Below are positions 7,401-17,475 of a stretch of 17,777 nucleotides of DNA, one piece after another. Within the stretch, counting starts at the first letter, position 1; the number at the start of each line of letters is the position of its first letter. Where the stretch lies: the NCBI GenBank assembly GCA_002412795.1, contig DHVS01000024.1:1-17777 (forward strand). The letters run 5' to 3'. This DNA comes from a bacterium UBP2_UBA5202. GTDB taxonomy: Bacteria; Edwardsbacteria; AC1; EtOH8. The notes under the pieces are model-generated. The model saw only the letters and a list, made by a program, of their open reading frames with translations. It had not been told where the DNA came from and ran no database searches. A program made the position numbers and the translations under genes.

Positions 7401-8230
7401 TGATGGATTCAGCCCGCAAGGCCATAGAAGCGGTGCAATACGAACTGCAGATAGAAAAGGAAAAAGTGGAGCGGGGCGACGAGCTCCCGGCCGACGTCAT
7501 CAAGCTGGTCAAGGTCTTCGTCTCCCGCAAGCGCAAGCTGATGGTGGGCGACAAGCTGGCCGGAAGGCACGGCAACAAGGGGGTGCTGGCCAGGATCGTA
7601 CCCGAGGAGGACATGCCCTACCTGGCCGACGGCCGGCCCATGGACATGATACTGAACCCGCTGGGCGTGCCCTCGCGCATGAACCTGGGGCAGGTGCTGG
7701 AGACCCATCTGGGATGGGCCGCCCAGCTGCTGGGCTTCAAGGTGGCCACCCCCATCTTCGACGGGGCCAACATCGCCGAGATCCAGTCCGAGATGAAACT
7801 GGCCGGCCTGCCCGAACACGGCAAGGTCACCCTCTATGACGGCCGGAGCGGCCAGTCGTTCGACGAGCCGGTGACGGTGGGCGTGATGTACATGCTCAAA
7901 CTGTCCCATTTGGTGGACGACAAGATCCACGCCCGGTCCATCGGGCCCTATTCCCTTATCACCCAGCAGCCCCTGGGAGGCAAGGCCCATTTCGGCGGCC
8001 AGCGCTTCGGGGAGATGGAGGTCTGGGCCCTGGAATCCTACGGGGCGGCCTACACCCTGCAGGAGATACTGACCGTCAAGTCCGATGATGTCCAGGGAAG
8101 ACAGCGGGTCTACGAGGCCATCGTCAAGGGAGACAACCTGCCCGAGCCCGGCACCCCGGCCTGCTTTGAGGTGCTGGTAAACGAACTGAGGGGCCTGTGC
8201 CTGGACGTTCAATTGTATAAGGAGGACTAA
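4460..8230 (+). CDS. rpoB: DNA-directed RNA polymerase subunit beta
   Basis: The beta subunit forms half of the RNA polymerase active-site cleft. The protein has 1256 aa with a TTG start; its N-terminus KRKDYSKIKSGIQLPNMLD is typical. The rifampicin region is at residues 451-476 (SSQLSQFLDQPNPL, then HKRRLSAL). D459, H469, R472 and S474 correspond to E. coli D516, H526, R529 and S531 and are unchanged, so no known resistance substitution is seen at these sites. Other landmarks are GPGGLTRERAGFEVRDVH, CPIETPEGPNIGLI, FLEHDDANRALMGSNMQ, GDKLAGRHGNKGV and the C-terminal GGQRFGEMEVWALESYG. Residues about 888-1000 are a lysine/arginine/glutamate-rich helical insertion at the SI2 position of E. coli. 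rpoC starts three bases after the stop. Confidence 0.98.
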   Translation: MKPVKRKDYSKIKSGIQLPNMLDMQLNSYKDFLQEHQAPEKRKNEGLQSVFNEIFPIEDAQNRMAMDFISYGLGKPRYSISECHDRDMTYAAPLKSILRLSLKDPSDPKGKPKEVVEKEVFLGEVPLMTETGTFVINGAERVVVSQLHRSPGAFFAEKSHPSGKRIYTAEIIPYRGSWLKLTLDPNDLLWVSIDKHRKFHATLLLRAVGYATNKALLSLYHQPETISLAGEKQALDRYLFSDVSAPKTGEVLAEAGHKITPEILATLKLSKVEKVEVVAIDPVKDPAIIPRTMLADNNKGSKEDALSKIYNILHPGDAINPELSKAVIEKMFFDRKRYDLKKVGRYQLNKRLGQEISTANVLGPKDFVEVVRYLLALRMNQGEVDDIDHLGNRRILRVGELVSNQFSAALSRMARMTRERMAMWDGQVSITPQDLVNSRIISSTVNSFFSSSQLSQFLDQPNPLAELRHKRRLSALGPGGLTRERAGFEVRDVHYTHYGRMCPIETPEGPNIGLIASLACFARVNELGFLETPYRKLKNGKLTGEVDYLSANEEDQYTIAQANTPVDDGGKILGERALSRYRETFPRAKAGEVHYMDVSPQQLVSLSAALIPFLEHDDANRALMGSNMQCQAVPLLKPQSPVVGTGLEGKAAVDSGTMVLCKRDGVVEKVTADCVFIRPAKTDIAEVDFLKNSQYDVYHLTKFRRSNQDTCLNHKPIVREGEAVKKGEVIADGSSTEGGELALGINCLVGFLPWSGFNFEDAIIISDKMVQDDKFTSVHIENFECFVRDTKRGPEEVTREIPNVGEEAVKDLDENGIIRIGARVEAGDILVGKVTPKGETEPTPEEKLLRAIFGDKAGDFKDTSLKAPPGMDGIVCDVKVFSRKSQDRRSSQEEKRKIEEMQKEARKRSERIKNERDRRIRELLLDQPCNQTLKDGEKLLARKGQRLSEAVLDEIKFERTPLEDLAQICEDPALGAKAVKLMDSARKAIEAVQYELQIEKEKVERGDELPADVIKLVKVFVSRKRKLMVGDKLAGRHGNKGVLARIVPEEDMPYLADGRPMDMILNPLGVPSRMNLGQVLETHLGWAAQLLGFKVATPIFDGANIAEIQSEMKLAGLPEHGKVTLYDGRSGQSFDEPVTVGVMYMLKLSHLVDDKIHARSIGPYSLITQQPLGGKAHFGGQRFGEMEVWALESYGAAYTLQEILTVKSDDVQGRQRVYEAIVKGDNLPEPGTPACFEVLVNELRGLCLDVQLYKED

Positions 8231-8233
8231 GCG

Positions 8234-12292
<4,059 letters not shown>

Positions 12293-12305
12293 AAAACAAA
12301 CCACA

Positions 12306-12343
12306 AAAGGCCCTTTCAAACATGTTGAAAGGGCCTTTGTATT
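12306..12343 (+). terminator. Intrinsic terminator after rpoC
   Basis: AAAGGCCCTTTCAA (12306-12319) and TTGAAAGGGCCTTT (12325-12338) form a perfect 14-bp stem with loop ACATG, 13 bases after the rpoC stop. The T-tract is short (TTTGTATT), but the stem is very stable. It ends the rif-region operon and separates it from the AT-rich cassette. Confidence 0.9.
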
Positions 12344-12350
12344 AAATATG

Positions 12351-12380
12351 TTGACAAAGAAACACTAAAAATGATACTAT
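12351..12380 (+). promoter_or_regulatory. Sigma70-type promoter of the AT-rich cassette
   Basis: A perfect -35 box TTGACA (12351-12356), an 18-bp spacer and a -10 box TACTAT (12375-12380) lie just after the rpoC terminator. Transcription would start near 12387, about 47 bases before the first cassette gene. The cassette therefore appears to be transcribed independently of rpoC. Confidence 0.65.
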
Positions 12381-12392
12381 TTGCTAAATAGT
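12376..12392 (+). promoter_or_regulatory. Operator-like inverted repeat over the cassette -10 box
   Basis: ACTATTT-GCT-AAATAGT is a perfect 7-bp inverted repeat that overlaps the -10 box and the predicted start point. A palindrome here is the usual layout of a repressor site. The cassette encodes a predicted winged-helix protein that could bind it, but nothing in the sequence proves this. Confidence 0.5.
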
Positions 12393-12433
12393 TTAAGAAT
12401 AAATGGGAATGGAAAAGGCAGGTGTAAATAATT

Positions 12434-12619
12434 GTGGATGTTATTTATCTAAAGATAAAAGTAAACAAGTGTGATGCCAGAGTAGAAGAAATTAGAAACG
12501 CAGGTTTGCTGTTTTCCGAGCTGGCAGATACGTTGGATATTCAGCGTGAACAAATTGTTGAAATTGATGAGAACAGTTTCAAACAGGAAATTAAAAATAT
12601 AAGAAATAAATTCAAATGA
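12434..12619 (+). CDS. Small hypothetical protein, first gene of AT-rich cassette
   Basis: A 61-aa protein that I do not recognise. The start is GTG 12434; an in-frame TAA at 12425 rules out a longer form. The sequence is charged and probably helical, with a segment LLFSELADTLDIQREQIVEI (about residues 25-44) that vaguely recalls a helix-turn-helix, though this is weak. There is no signal peptide or membrane segment. Its TGA stop overlaps the next ATG (ATGA at 12616-12619), so the 240-aa protein is probably made by translational coupling. Small coupled upstream genes often encode antitoxins, immunity proteins or regulators, but function here is unknown. Base composition is AT-rich, unlike rpoC, which points to acquisition by transfer. 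Confidence 0.7.
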   Translation: MDVIYLKIKVNKCDARVEEIRNAGLLFSELADTLDIQREQIVEIDENSFKQEIKNIRNKFK

Positions 12620-13338
12620 CAAAAGTTGACGCTATAAAAAAAGTTATGGAGGATAATAGAGGTACTGCTACTTGGGCAATGATTTATGATAACATTGAAA
12701 AATATTATCCGACAGCAAAAGTAAGTGTGGATTGGGAAGCTGGAATTAGAGGGGTCTTGTATCGGGAGATAAAGAATAAAAGAAATTTCAAAAAAATTGG
12801 ATTTGGAATTTATGCATTAGCTGATTATGACGACAAGAAAGAGAAAATATCCGAAAAGGATCCAATTAAAATGCACTCTTATGTTGAGGGCATTTGTATT
12901 GAATTGGGTAATTATGAAAACTATAATACATACACCGCTGATCCGTCAGCTAAATTTAAAGATAATATATTTCTTTCTAATTTATCAACTTTAAAAACGA
13001 TACCCGAATTTACTTATCAAGGTATTATCAGTACTGTAAAAAGAATTGATGTTTTATGGTTCAATAAAGATGGCTTGTTGTTTCCAAAACGAGCTTTTGA
13101 AATTGTTGATAGCATAGGAACGCTTGGGGAAGCATTTAATAGGACATACCAAATAGGTGAGTTTAATCTTGATTTTTATATAATTGGGACCGAAAATAAT
13201 CGGGGTAAATTTGAAGACAAACGGAATAAAGAACCATATATCAGAGCACAGAATAGGTATATTTATAAAAGCTATGATGAGATAGTAGCCTTTTACACTA
13301 AAAAACTTGAACTTGAAACTTTAAAAATTTTCAGATAA
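12616..13338 (+). CDS. Predicted winged-helix plus PD-(D/E)XK-like nuclease protein
   Basis: A 240-aa protein with two parts. Residues 1-70 (VDAIKKVMEDNRGTATWAMI, then AGIRGVLYREIKN and FKKIGFGIYALADY) look like a HARE-type winged helix, a DNA-binding fold often fused to restriction enzymes. Residues about 85-240 resemble a restriction-endonuclease-like core: helix SYVEGICIELGNY, strand RIDVLWF with D145, strand RAFEIVDSIG with E162, then the helix region GEAFNRTYQI. The Lys of a classic ExK motif is absent (V164 at that position), so catalysis is uncertain. It overlaps the 61-aa gene by four bases and precedes the 78-aa gene by four. It is likely cytoplasmic. A defence or selfish role is plausible but inferred. 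Codon use is strongly AT-biased compared with neighbours. Confidence 0.75.
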   Translation: MTKVDAIKKVMEDNRGTATWAMIYDNIEKYYPTAKVSVDWEAGIRGVLYREIKNKRNFKKIGFGIYALADYDDKKEKISEKDPIKMHSYVEGICIELGNYENYNTYTADPSAKFKDNIFLSNLSTLKTIPEFTYQGIISTVKRIDVLWFNKDGLLFPKRAFEIVDSIGTLGEAFNRTYQIGEFNLDFYIIGTENNRGKFEDKRNKEPYIRAQNRYIYKSYDEIVAFYTKKLELETLKIFR

Positions 13339-13342
13339 TTAA

Positions 13343-13579
13343 ATGATGCAAGATACATACAAATATAAAAAAGATGAAGTGCGTGTGGGGACTTGTAAAC
13401 ACACCAAAAAATTAGTTTTACAATCTTTTGAGGGTTATGACTTAGAAGAAAACGACGCTTACCAAAATGGTTGGTTATGTCTGCATAATGAAGATGGGGA
13501 AGATGATAGAATAGAAGTTTTGAAATTTATAAATAAGGGTCTAAAAAATAAAAAAAGTAAAGCAGACCCTCAACTTTAA
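13343..13579 (+). CDS. Hypothetical protein, third gene of AT-rich cassette
   Basis: A 78-aa protein that I do not recognise. It starts at ATG 13343 (a second ATG at 13346 is equally possible), four bases after the 240-aa gene, so it belongs to the same transcript. The protein is hydrophilic, with an acidic middle (LEENDAYQNGWLCLHNEDGEDD, split by GWLCL) and a lysine-rich tail. There are two cysteines but no zinc-finger pattern, and no signal or membrane segment. The ribosome site is weak. Its end overlaps, in another frame, the open stretch of an HNH nuclease relic, so its C-terminus may have been formed by the event that truncated that gene. Confidence 0.55.
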   Translation: MMQDTYKYKKDEVRVGTCKHTKKLVLQSFEGYDLEENDAYQNGWLCLHNEDGEDDRIEVLKFINKGLKNKKSKADPQL

Positions 13580-13691
13580 ATCAGTTTGTTCAAATTGCCA
13601 CAGAATGATTCATCGTAATTGGTCAAAACCACTTGAAATTCAAACGCTAATTGCCAGCATTAGAGTAAACGGCATATATAAACGACCATAG
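13545..13691 (+). pseudogene. C-terminal relic of an HNH endonuclease
   Basis: In the frame starting at 13545 an open stretch of 48 codons ends at TAG 13689-13691 and has no start codon at its head. From 13575 it reads NFKSVCSNCHRMIHRNW, the C-terminal half of an HNH nuclease: a CxxC zinc pair (C at 13587 and 13596), then H at 13599 and 13611 in the typical CxNCHRMIHR pattern. A short helix, KPLEIQTLIASIRVNG, follows. The N-terminal half with the first catalytic histidines is missing, and an in-frame TAA stands at 13542. It is therefore a truncated gene, probably a leftover of a larger mobile or restriction locus. Confidence 0.7.
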
Positions 13692-13750
13692 AACATTAGT
13701 ACAAAATCCTAACTGTAGCTTTTAAATTTAGAGTGAGTTGGCCATAATAG

Positions 13751-13788
13751 CAAAACGGGGCTTTGCAAGCAAAGCCCCGTTTTGTTTT
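13751..13788 (+). terminator. Strong terminator closing the AT-rich cassette
   Basis: CAAAACGGGGCTTTGC (13751-13766) and GCAAAGCCCCGTTTTG (13769-13784) are perfect complements around AA, followed by TTTT. The A-rich 5' side and T-rich 3' side would let it work in both directions. It insulates the str promoter from the cassette. Confidence 0.9.
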
Positions 13789-13970
13789 AGTCCCCCAAGA
13801 TATTGTGTATATTCTGCTCTCAAATACTAAATACATTGCGTTTAAGAGCTCCAGTAACGGCCTATAGACAAAATATATTTTCTAAAACCATCAAAAATGG
13901 CCCTATTTTCAACCTTGGCATGAAATAATTTTTCAGTCCAAAGATTTATTAAAATAATTGTTAAAGCATC
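13789..13970. other. AT-rich non-coding region upstream of the str promoter
   Basis: No credible gene or RNA is seen. The last 30 bases before the -35 box (about 13941-13970) are nearly pure A/T tracts and could act as an UP element for RNA polymerase alpha subunits. The remaining sequence shows only short weak stems such as AAAAT-GGCCCT-ATTTT. Confidence 0.5.
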
Positions 13971-14000
13971 TTGACATTTATGCTGTAAATATTATATAAT
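13971..14000 (+). promoter_or_regulatory. Sigma70-type promoter of the str operon
   Basis: A perfect -35 TTGACA (13971-13976) and a perfect -10 TATAAT (13995-14000) are separated by 18 bp. The expected start is near 14007, giving a leader of about 112 bases before rpsL. This is the best promoter in the window and fits the highly expressed operon rpsL-rpsG-fusA-tuf. Confidence 0.88.
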
Positions 14001-14040
14001 TGGTATTCCAGTCTTTTACAAAAATTTTTGACAAAACATT

Positions 14041-14070
14041 TCCGTTTTCGTCGCGGCGATGAAAACCGGA
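14041..14070 (+). promoter_or_regulatory. Leader hairpin upstream of rpsL
   Basis: TCCGTTTTCGTCG pairs with CGATGAAAACCGGA as a stem of about 13 bp with one bulged C and a G-U pair, closed by a 3-base loop. No T-tract follows, so it is not a terminator. Its place in the mRNA leader suggests a control or stability element, possibly a ribosomal-protein binding site. Confidence 0.5.
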
Positions 14071-14118
14071 TAAGGGTATATTTGTCTTTAAAAATTATCT
14101 TTAGGGCAAGGAGAATTA

Positions 14119-14517
14119 ATGCCAACCATCAGTCAACTGATCCGCTCCGGAAGAAATTCCAAACGCAAAAAGACCAAGGCCCCGGCCCTCAACTCGTGCC
14201 CCCAGCGCAAGGGCGTGTGCTTAAGGGTCTACACCACCACCCCCAAGAAGCCCAACTCCGCTTTGCGCAAGGTGGCCAAGGTGCGTTTGACCAACGGATT
14301 TGAAATTCTGTCCTACATCCCGGGCGAGGGCCACAACCTGCAGGAGCACTCCATCGTCATGGTGCGGGGCGGCCGCGTCAAGGACCTGCCCGGCGTGCGC
14401 TACCACATCGTGCGCGGCACCCTGGACACATCCGGGGTGGAGGGCCGCAAGAAGAGCCGCTCGCTGTACGGCACCAAGCGGATCAAGGCCGGCGCCAAGC
14501 CGGGTCTCAAGAAATAA
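14119..14517 (+). CDS. rpsL: 30S ribosomal protein S12
   Basis: S12 lies at the decoding centre and controls accuracy. The protein has 132 aa. It starts MPTISQLIRSGRNSKRKKTK and has CPQRKGVCLRVYTTTPKKPN, with K43 (streptomycin-site lysine) intact, and GGRVKDLPGVRYHIVRG, with K88 intact and D89 the usual methylthiolation residue. It ends in a basic tail, YGTKRIKAGAKPGLKK. No streptomycin-resistance change is visible at these lysines. The Shine-Dalgarno AAGGAG (14108-14113) is strong, with a five-base spacing. It is the first gene of the str operon. Confidence 0.97.
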   Translation: MPTISQLIRSGRNSKRKKTKAPALNSCPQRKGVCLRVYTTTPKKPNSALRKVAKVRLTNGFEILSYIPGEGHNLQEHSIVMVRGGRVKDLPGVRYHIVRGTLDTSGVEGRKKSRSLYGTKRIKAGAKPGLKK

Positions 14518-14546
14518 ACCGGCCCAGTCACTGAAACACGGAAAAA

Positions 14547-14564
14547 GGCAATTCATGAATTGCC
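14547..14564 (+). promoter_or_regulatory. Perfect 18-bp palindrome in the rpsL-rpsG gap
   Basis: GGCAATTCATGAATTGCC is fully self-complementary and would form a stem in mRNA or a dyad in DNA. In E. coli the S7 repressor binds a structured rpsL-rpsG interval. The position matches that control site, but the sequence has not been shown to be related. No T-tract follows. Confidence 0.5.
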
Positions 14565-14600
14565 CCAACAAACAATCTGAAAATCTGGAACTGATATAAA

Positions 14601-15071
14601 ATGCCAAGAAGAAAAAGAGTCATCAAGCGCGAGGTACTGCCGGATCCCAAGTACCACGATCCCATGGTCACCATCTTCATCAACAACATCATGAAGAGCG
14701 GGAAAAAGAGCGTGGCCGAGAAGATCTTCTACCAGGCCATCGACATCGTGGAGCAAAAGCTGAAAATGCCGGGGATCGACACCTTCAAGCAGGCCCTGAA
14801 CAACATCAAGCCGGTGCTGGAGGTCAAGCCCCGCCGGGTGGGCGGCGCCACCTACCAGGTGCCGATCGAGGTCAAGCCCGAGCGGCGGACCGCCCTGGCC
14901 ATCCGCTGGATGATCATCGCGGCCAAGGCCCGCTCCGAAAAGACCATGCGCGACCGCCTGGCCGGAGAGATCATGTCGGCCAACAAGAACGAGGGCGGGG
15001 CCGTCAAGAAGAAGGAAGACACCCACAAGATGGCCGAGGCCAACAAGGCCTTCAGCCACTTCCGGTTCTAA
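14601..15071 (+). CDS. rpsG: 30S ribosomal protein S7
   Basis: S7 starts assembly of the 30S head and contacts mRNA and tRNA at the E site. The protein has 156 aa, normal length. It begins MPRRKRVIKREVLPDPKY. The core includes MVTIFINNIMKSGKKSVAEK, the beta-hairpin KPRRVGGATYQVPIEVKPER that reaches the E site, and AIRWMIIAAKARSEKTM. The C-terminus is KMAEANKAFSHFRF. The ribosome site is weak (a GGA 11 bases upstream), so translation is likely coupled to rpsL through the structured 83-base gap, in line with classical S7 control of this operon. Confidence 0.97.
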   Translation: MPRRKRVIKREVLPDPKYHDPMVTIFINNIMKSGKKSVAEKIFYQAIDIVEQKLKMPGIDTFKQALNNIKPVLEVKPRRVGGATYQVPIEVKPERRTALAIRWMIIAAKARSEKTMRDRLAGEIMSANKNEGGAVKKKEDTHKMAEANKAFSHFRF

Positions 15072-15088
15072 AATCATCCCCTGGTTTT

Positions 15089-15115
15089 TCCGGGTCCCAA
15101 AGCACCGGGCCCGGA
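15089..15115 (+). promoter_or_regulatory. GC-rich hairpin after rpsG
   Basis: TCCGGGTCC (15089-15097) pairs with GGGCCCGGA (15107-15115), nine pairs with one T-G, and a nine-base loop. A T-tract appears only about 16 bases later, so termination would be weak at best. It may mark the mRNA 3' end of rpsG or a processing site. Confidence 0.45.
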
Positions 15116-15185
15116 CTAAAACAAAAAAGATTTTTGACTTTTTTAAAAGTTAAGATTTGTGAAATGAGAAACCTGACGCCATTTG

Positions 15186-15256
15186 CATTTTCCGGCCAAA
15201 GAAAATGACTTTCAGCCATCCGCCTTCCTTTGGGCGTTGGCCGAAGGGGTGGCGGA
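15186..15256 (+). repeat. Two successive hairpins in the rpsG-fusA gap
   Basis: CATTTTC-CGGCCAAA-GAAAATG (15186-15207) is a 7-bp stem. TCCGCC (15219-15224) and GGCGGA (15251-15256) close a longer hairpin with inner CCTT/AAGG pairing. The outer TCCGCC/GGCGGA arms match those of the hairpin ending at 836, suggesting a shared dispersed palindromic repeat. No gene lies in this 219-bp gap. Confidence 0.5.
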
Positions 15257-15290
15257 AGGTTAACAAGCAGAAAGTAAAGTTGGAACGCAA

Positions 15291-17369
15291 ATGACCCAGG
15301 CTTCTTCGTTAAATAAGACCAGGAACATCGGCATCATGGCCCATATCGATGCCGGCAAGACCACCACCACCGAGAGGATCCTGTTCTTCACCGGCAAGGT
15401 TCACCGGATCGGCGAGGTCCACGACGGCGCCGCCACCATGGACTGGATGGAACAGGAAAAGGAACGGGGCATCACCATCACCTCGGCCGCCACCACCTGC
15501 GGCTGGAACGGACACCGGATCAACATTATCGACACCCCGGGCCACGTGGATTTTACGGTGGAAGTGGAACGCTCCTTAAGGATCCTGGACGGGGCCGTGG
15601 CCCTGTTCTGCGCGGTAGGCGGGGTGGAGCCGCAATCGGAGACGGTCTGGCGCCAGGCCGACCGCTACCACATTCCCCGGATCGCCTTCATCAACAAAAT
15701 GGACCGGGTGGGATCGGACTTCGACGACGCGGTGGAGATGATGAGGGAGCGGCTGGCCGCCAAGGCGGTGCCCATCCAGATGCCCATCGGCAGCGGCGAG
15801 ACCTTTTCGGGCGCGGTGGATCTGGTCAAGATGCAGGCCATCATCTACGACGGCGGAGAGAACGAAGACCCGAAACTGAGCCCCATCCCCGAAGAACATC
15901 TGGCCGCGGCCCAGGCCGCCCACAATTACCTGGTGGAACAGGTGGCCGAGTATGACGAAGAGGCCCTCAATTTATACGTGGACGGAAAACCGATCCCCGA
16001 AGAACTCCTGATGAAGGCCATCCGCCGGGGAACCCTGGACATCAAGATCTTCCCGGTGCTGTGCGGCTCATCGTTCAAGAACAAGGGGGTGCAGCCGCTG
16101 CTGGATGCGGTGGTGGATTACCTGCCGGCCCCCCCGGACCTGCCCCCCATCTCCGGTTTGAACCCCGACACCGGCCAGCACGAAGACCGCCACGACGACC
16201 CCAACGAGCCTTTGGCGGCGCTGGTTTTCAAGATCGCCACCGATCCCTACGTGGGAAAAATATCTTACGTCCGCATTTACTCCGGCACCATCGAAGCCGG
16301 GCAGGCAGTATACAACAGCAATATCGGCAAGCATGAACGGGTCAGCCGCCTGCTGCTGATGCACGCCAACAAACGGGAGGATGTGGAAAAGCTTTCGGCC
16401 GGGGATATCGCGGCGGTGGTGGGGCTAAAGGACAGCAAGACCGGCCACACCCTGTGCGAAAAGAAGAACCCCATAATCCTGGAATCGATGAACTTCCCCG
16501 ACCCGGTGATCTCGGTGGCCCTGGAGCCAAAGTCCAAGGCCGACGAGGACAAACTGGGCAACGCTCTTTCAAAATTGTCCGAAGAAGACCCCACCTTCAA
16601 GGTCAAGACCGACGAGGAAACGGGACAGACCATCATCTCCGGCATGGGCGAACTACACCTGGAGATCATCGTGGACCGGATGATGCGGGAATTCTCGGTC
16701 CAGGCCAATGTGGGCAAGCCCCAGGTCAGCTACCGGGAGACGGTCCGCAAGGCCGCCAAGGCCGAGGGCAAGTTCATCCGCCAGAGCGGCGGCCGGGGGC
16801 AGTACGGGCACGTGGAGATCGTGCTGGAGCCCCAGCAGCCGGGCTTGGGTTTTGAATTCACCAACGACACCGTCGGCGGCTCCATCCCCAAGGAATACAT
16901 CAACTCGGTGGAGAAGGGCGTCAAGGAGGCGCTGGAGGCCGGGATCCTGGCCGGGTATCCGGTGGTGGACGTCAAAGTTTCCCTGGTCGACGGATCCTAC
17001 CACGAAGTGGACTCCTCGGACATCGCCTTCAAGGCGGCCGGCTCGATAGCAGTCAATGAAGCCCTGCGCAAGGCCGGATCGGTAATCATGGAACCGGTGA
17101 TGAGCGTGGAAGTGGTGGTCCCGGAACTTTACATGGGCGAGGTGATCGGCGACATCAACTCCCGCCGGGGCAAGATACTGGGTCTGGTAAAGCGCAAGGA
17201 CGCCCAGGTGATCGCCTCGATGGTCCCCCTGTCCGAGATGTTCGGATACGCCACCAGACTAAGATCCCTGACCCAGGGCCGGGCCATCTACACCATGCAG
17301 TTCCATCATTACGAAGAAGTTCCCCGCTCGATTTCCGAAGAGATCATGGCCAAAAGCGGCACTAAATAA
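15291..17369 (+). CDS. fusA: Elongation factor G
   Basis: EF-G is the GTPase that drives translocation of mRNA and tRNAs. The protein has 692 aa, normal length. The G domain has G1 AHIDAGKTT (residues 17-25), the switch I motif RGITITSAAT, G3 DTPGH at 81-85 with catalytic H85, and G4 NKMD at 135-138. Later domains show GMGELHLEI, the domain IV region SGGRGQYGHVEI, and the C-terminal domain V stretch MSVEVVVPELYMGEVIGDINSRRGKI. Only a weak GGA lies before ATG 15291, but the N-terminus NKTRNIGIMAHID supports this start. It sits between rpsG and tuf as in the classic str operon, with 219 bp and 106 bp gaps. Confidence 0.98.
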   Translation: MTQASSLNKTRNIGIMAHIDAGKTTTTERILFFTGKVHRIGEVHDGAATMDWMEQEKERGITITSAATTCGWNGHRINIIDTPGHVDFTVEVERSLRILDGAVALFCAVGGVEPQSETVWRQADRYHIPRIAFINKMDRVGSDFDDAVEMMRERLAAKAVPIQMPIGSGETFSGAVDLVKMQAIIYDGGENEDPKLSPIPEEHLAAAQAAHNYLVEQVAEYDEEALNLYVDGKPIPEELLMKAIRRGTLDIKIFPVLCGSSFKNKGVQPLLDAVVDYLPAPPDLPPISGLNPDTGQHEDRHDDPNEPLAALVFKIATDPYVGKISYVRIYSGTIEAGQAVYNSNIGKHERVSRLLLMHANKREDVEKLSAGDIAAVVGLKDSKTGHTLCEKKNPIILESMNFPDPVISVALEPKSKADEDKLGNALSKLSEEDPTFKVKTDEETGQTIISGMGELHLEIIVDRMMREFSVQANVGKPQVSYRETVRKAAKAEGKFIRQSGGRGQYGHVEIVLEPQQPGLGFEFTNDTVGGSIPKEYINSVEKGVKEALEAGILAGYPVVDVKVSLVDGSYHEVDSSDIAFKAAGSIAVNEALRKAGSVIMEPVMSVEVVVPELYMGEVIGDINSRRGKILGLVKRKDAQVIASMVPLSEMFGYATRLRSLTQGRAIYTMQFHHYEEVPRSISEEIMAKSGTK

Positions 17370-17383
17370 AGAGCCTAAAATAC

Positions 17384-17431
17384 TTTCCCACGAAAAACAC
17401 TAAAACACTAATGAGTGTGTTCACCGGGAAA
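17384..17431 (+). promoter_or_regulatory. Hairpin in the fusA-tuf gap
   Basis: TTTCCC (17384-17389) pairs with GGGAAA (17426-17431), with an inner ACACT-AATG-AGTGT stem. No T-tract follows directly, so full termination is not expected. It could be a processing or stability element that allows tuf mRNA to accumulate separately. Confidence 0.35.
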
Positions 17432-17475
17432 AGATAAAAGAAATATTTCTTAATCGTTAGTTGGGAGAAACCACC

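Noticed and set aside
14028..14060. A second str promoter from TTGACA at 14028-14033
   Set aside because: No -10-like sequence lies 16-19 bp downstream; the region there is TCGCGG.
14028..14303. ORF of 91 aa across the rpsL leader
   Set aside because: It starts at a TTG, covers the leader hairpin and then reads rpsL in the wrong frame.
15134..15160. A promoter before fusA from TTGACT at 15134
   Set aside because: The only -10-like box (TAAGAT at 15151) is 11 bp away, too close for sigma70.
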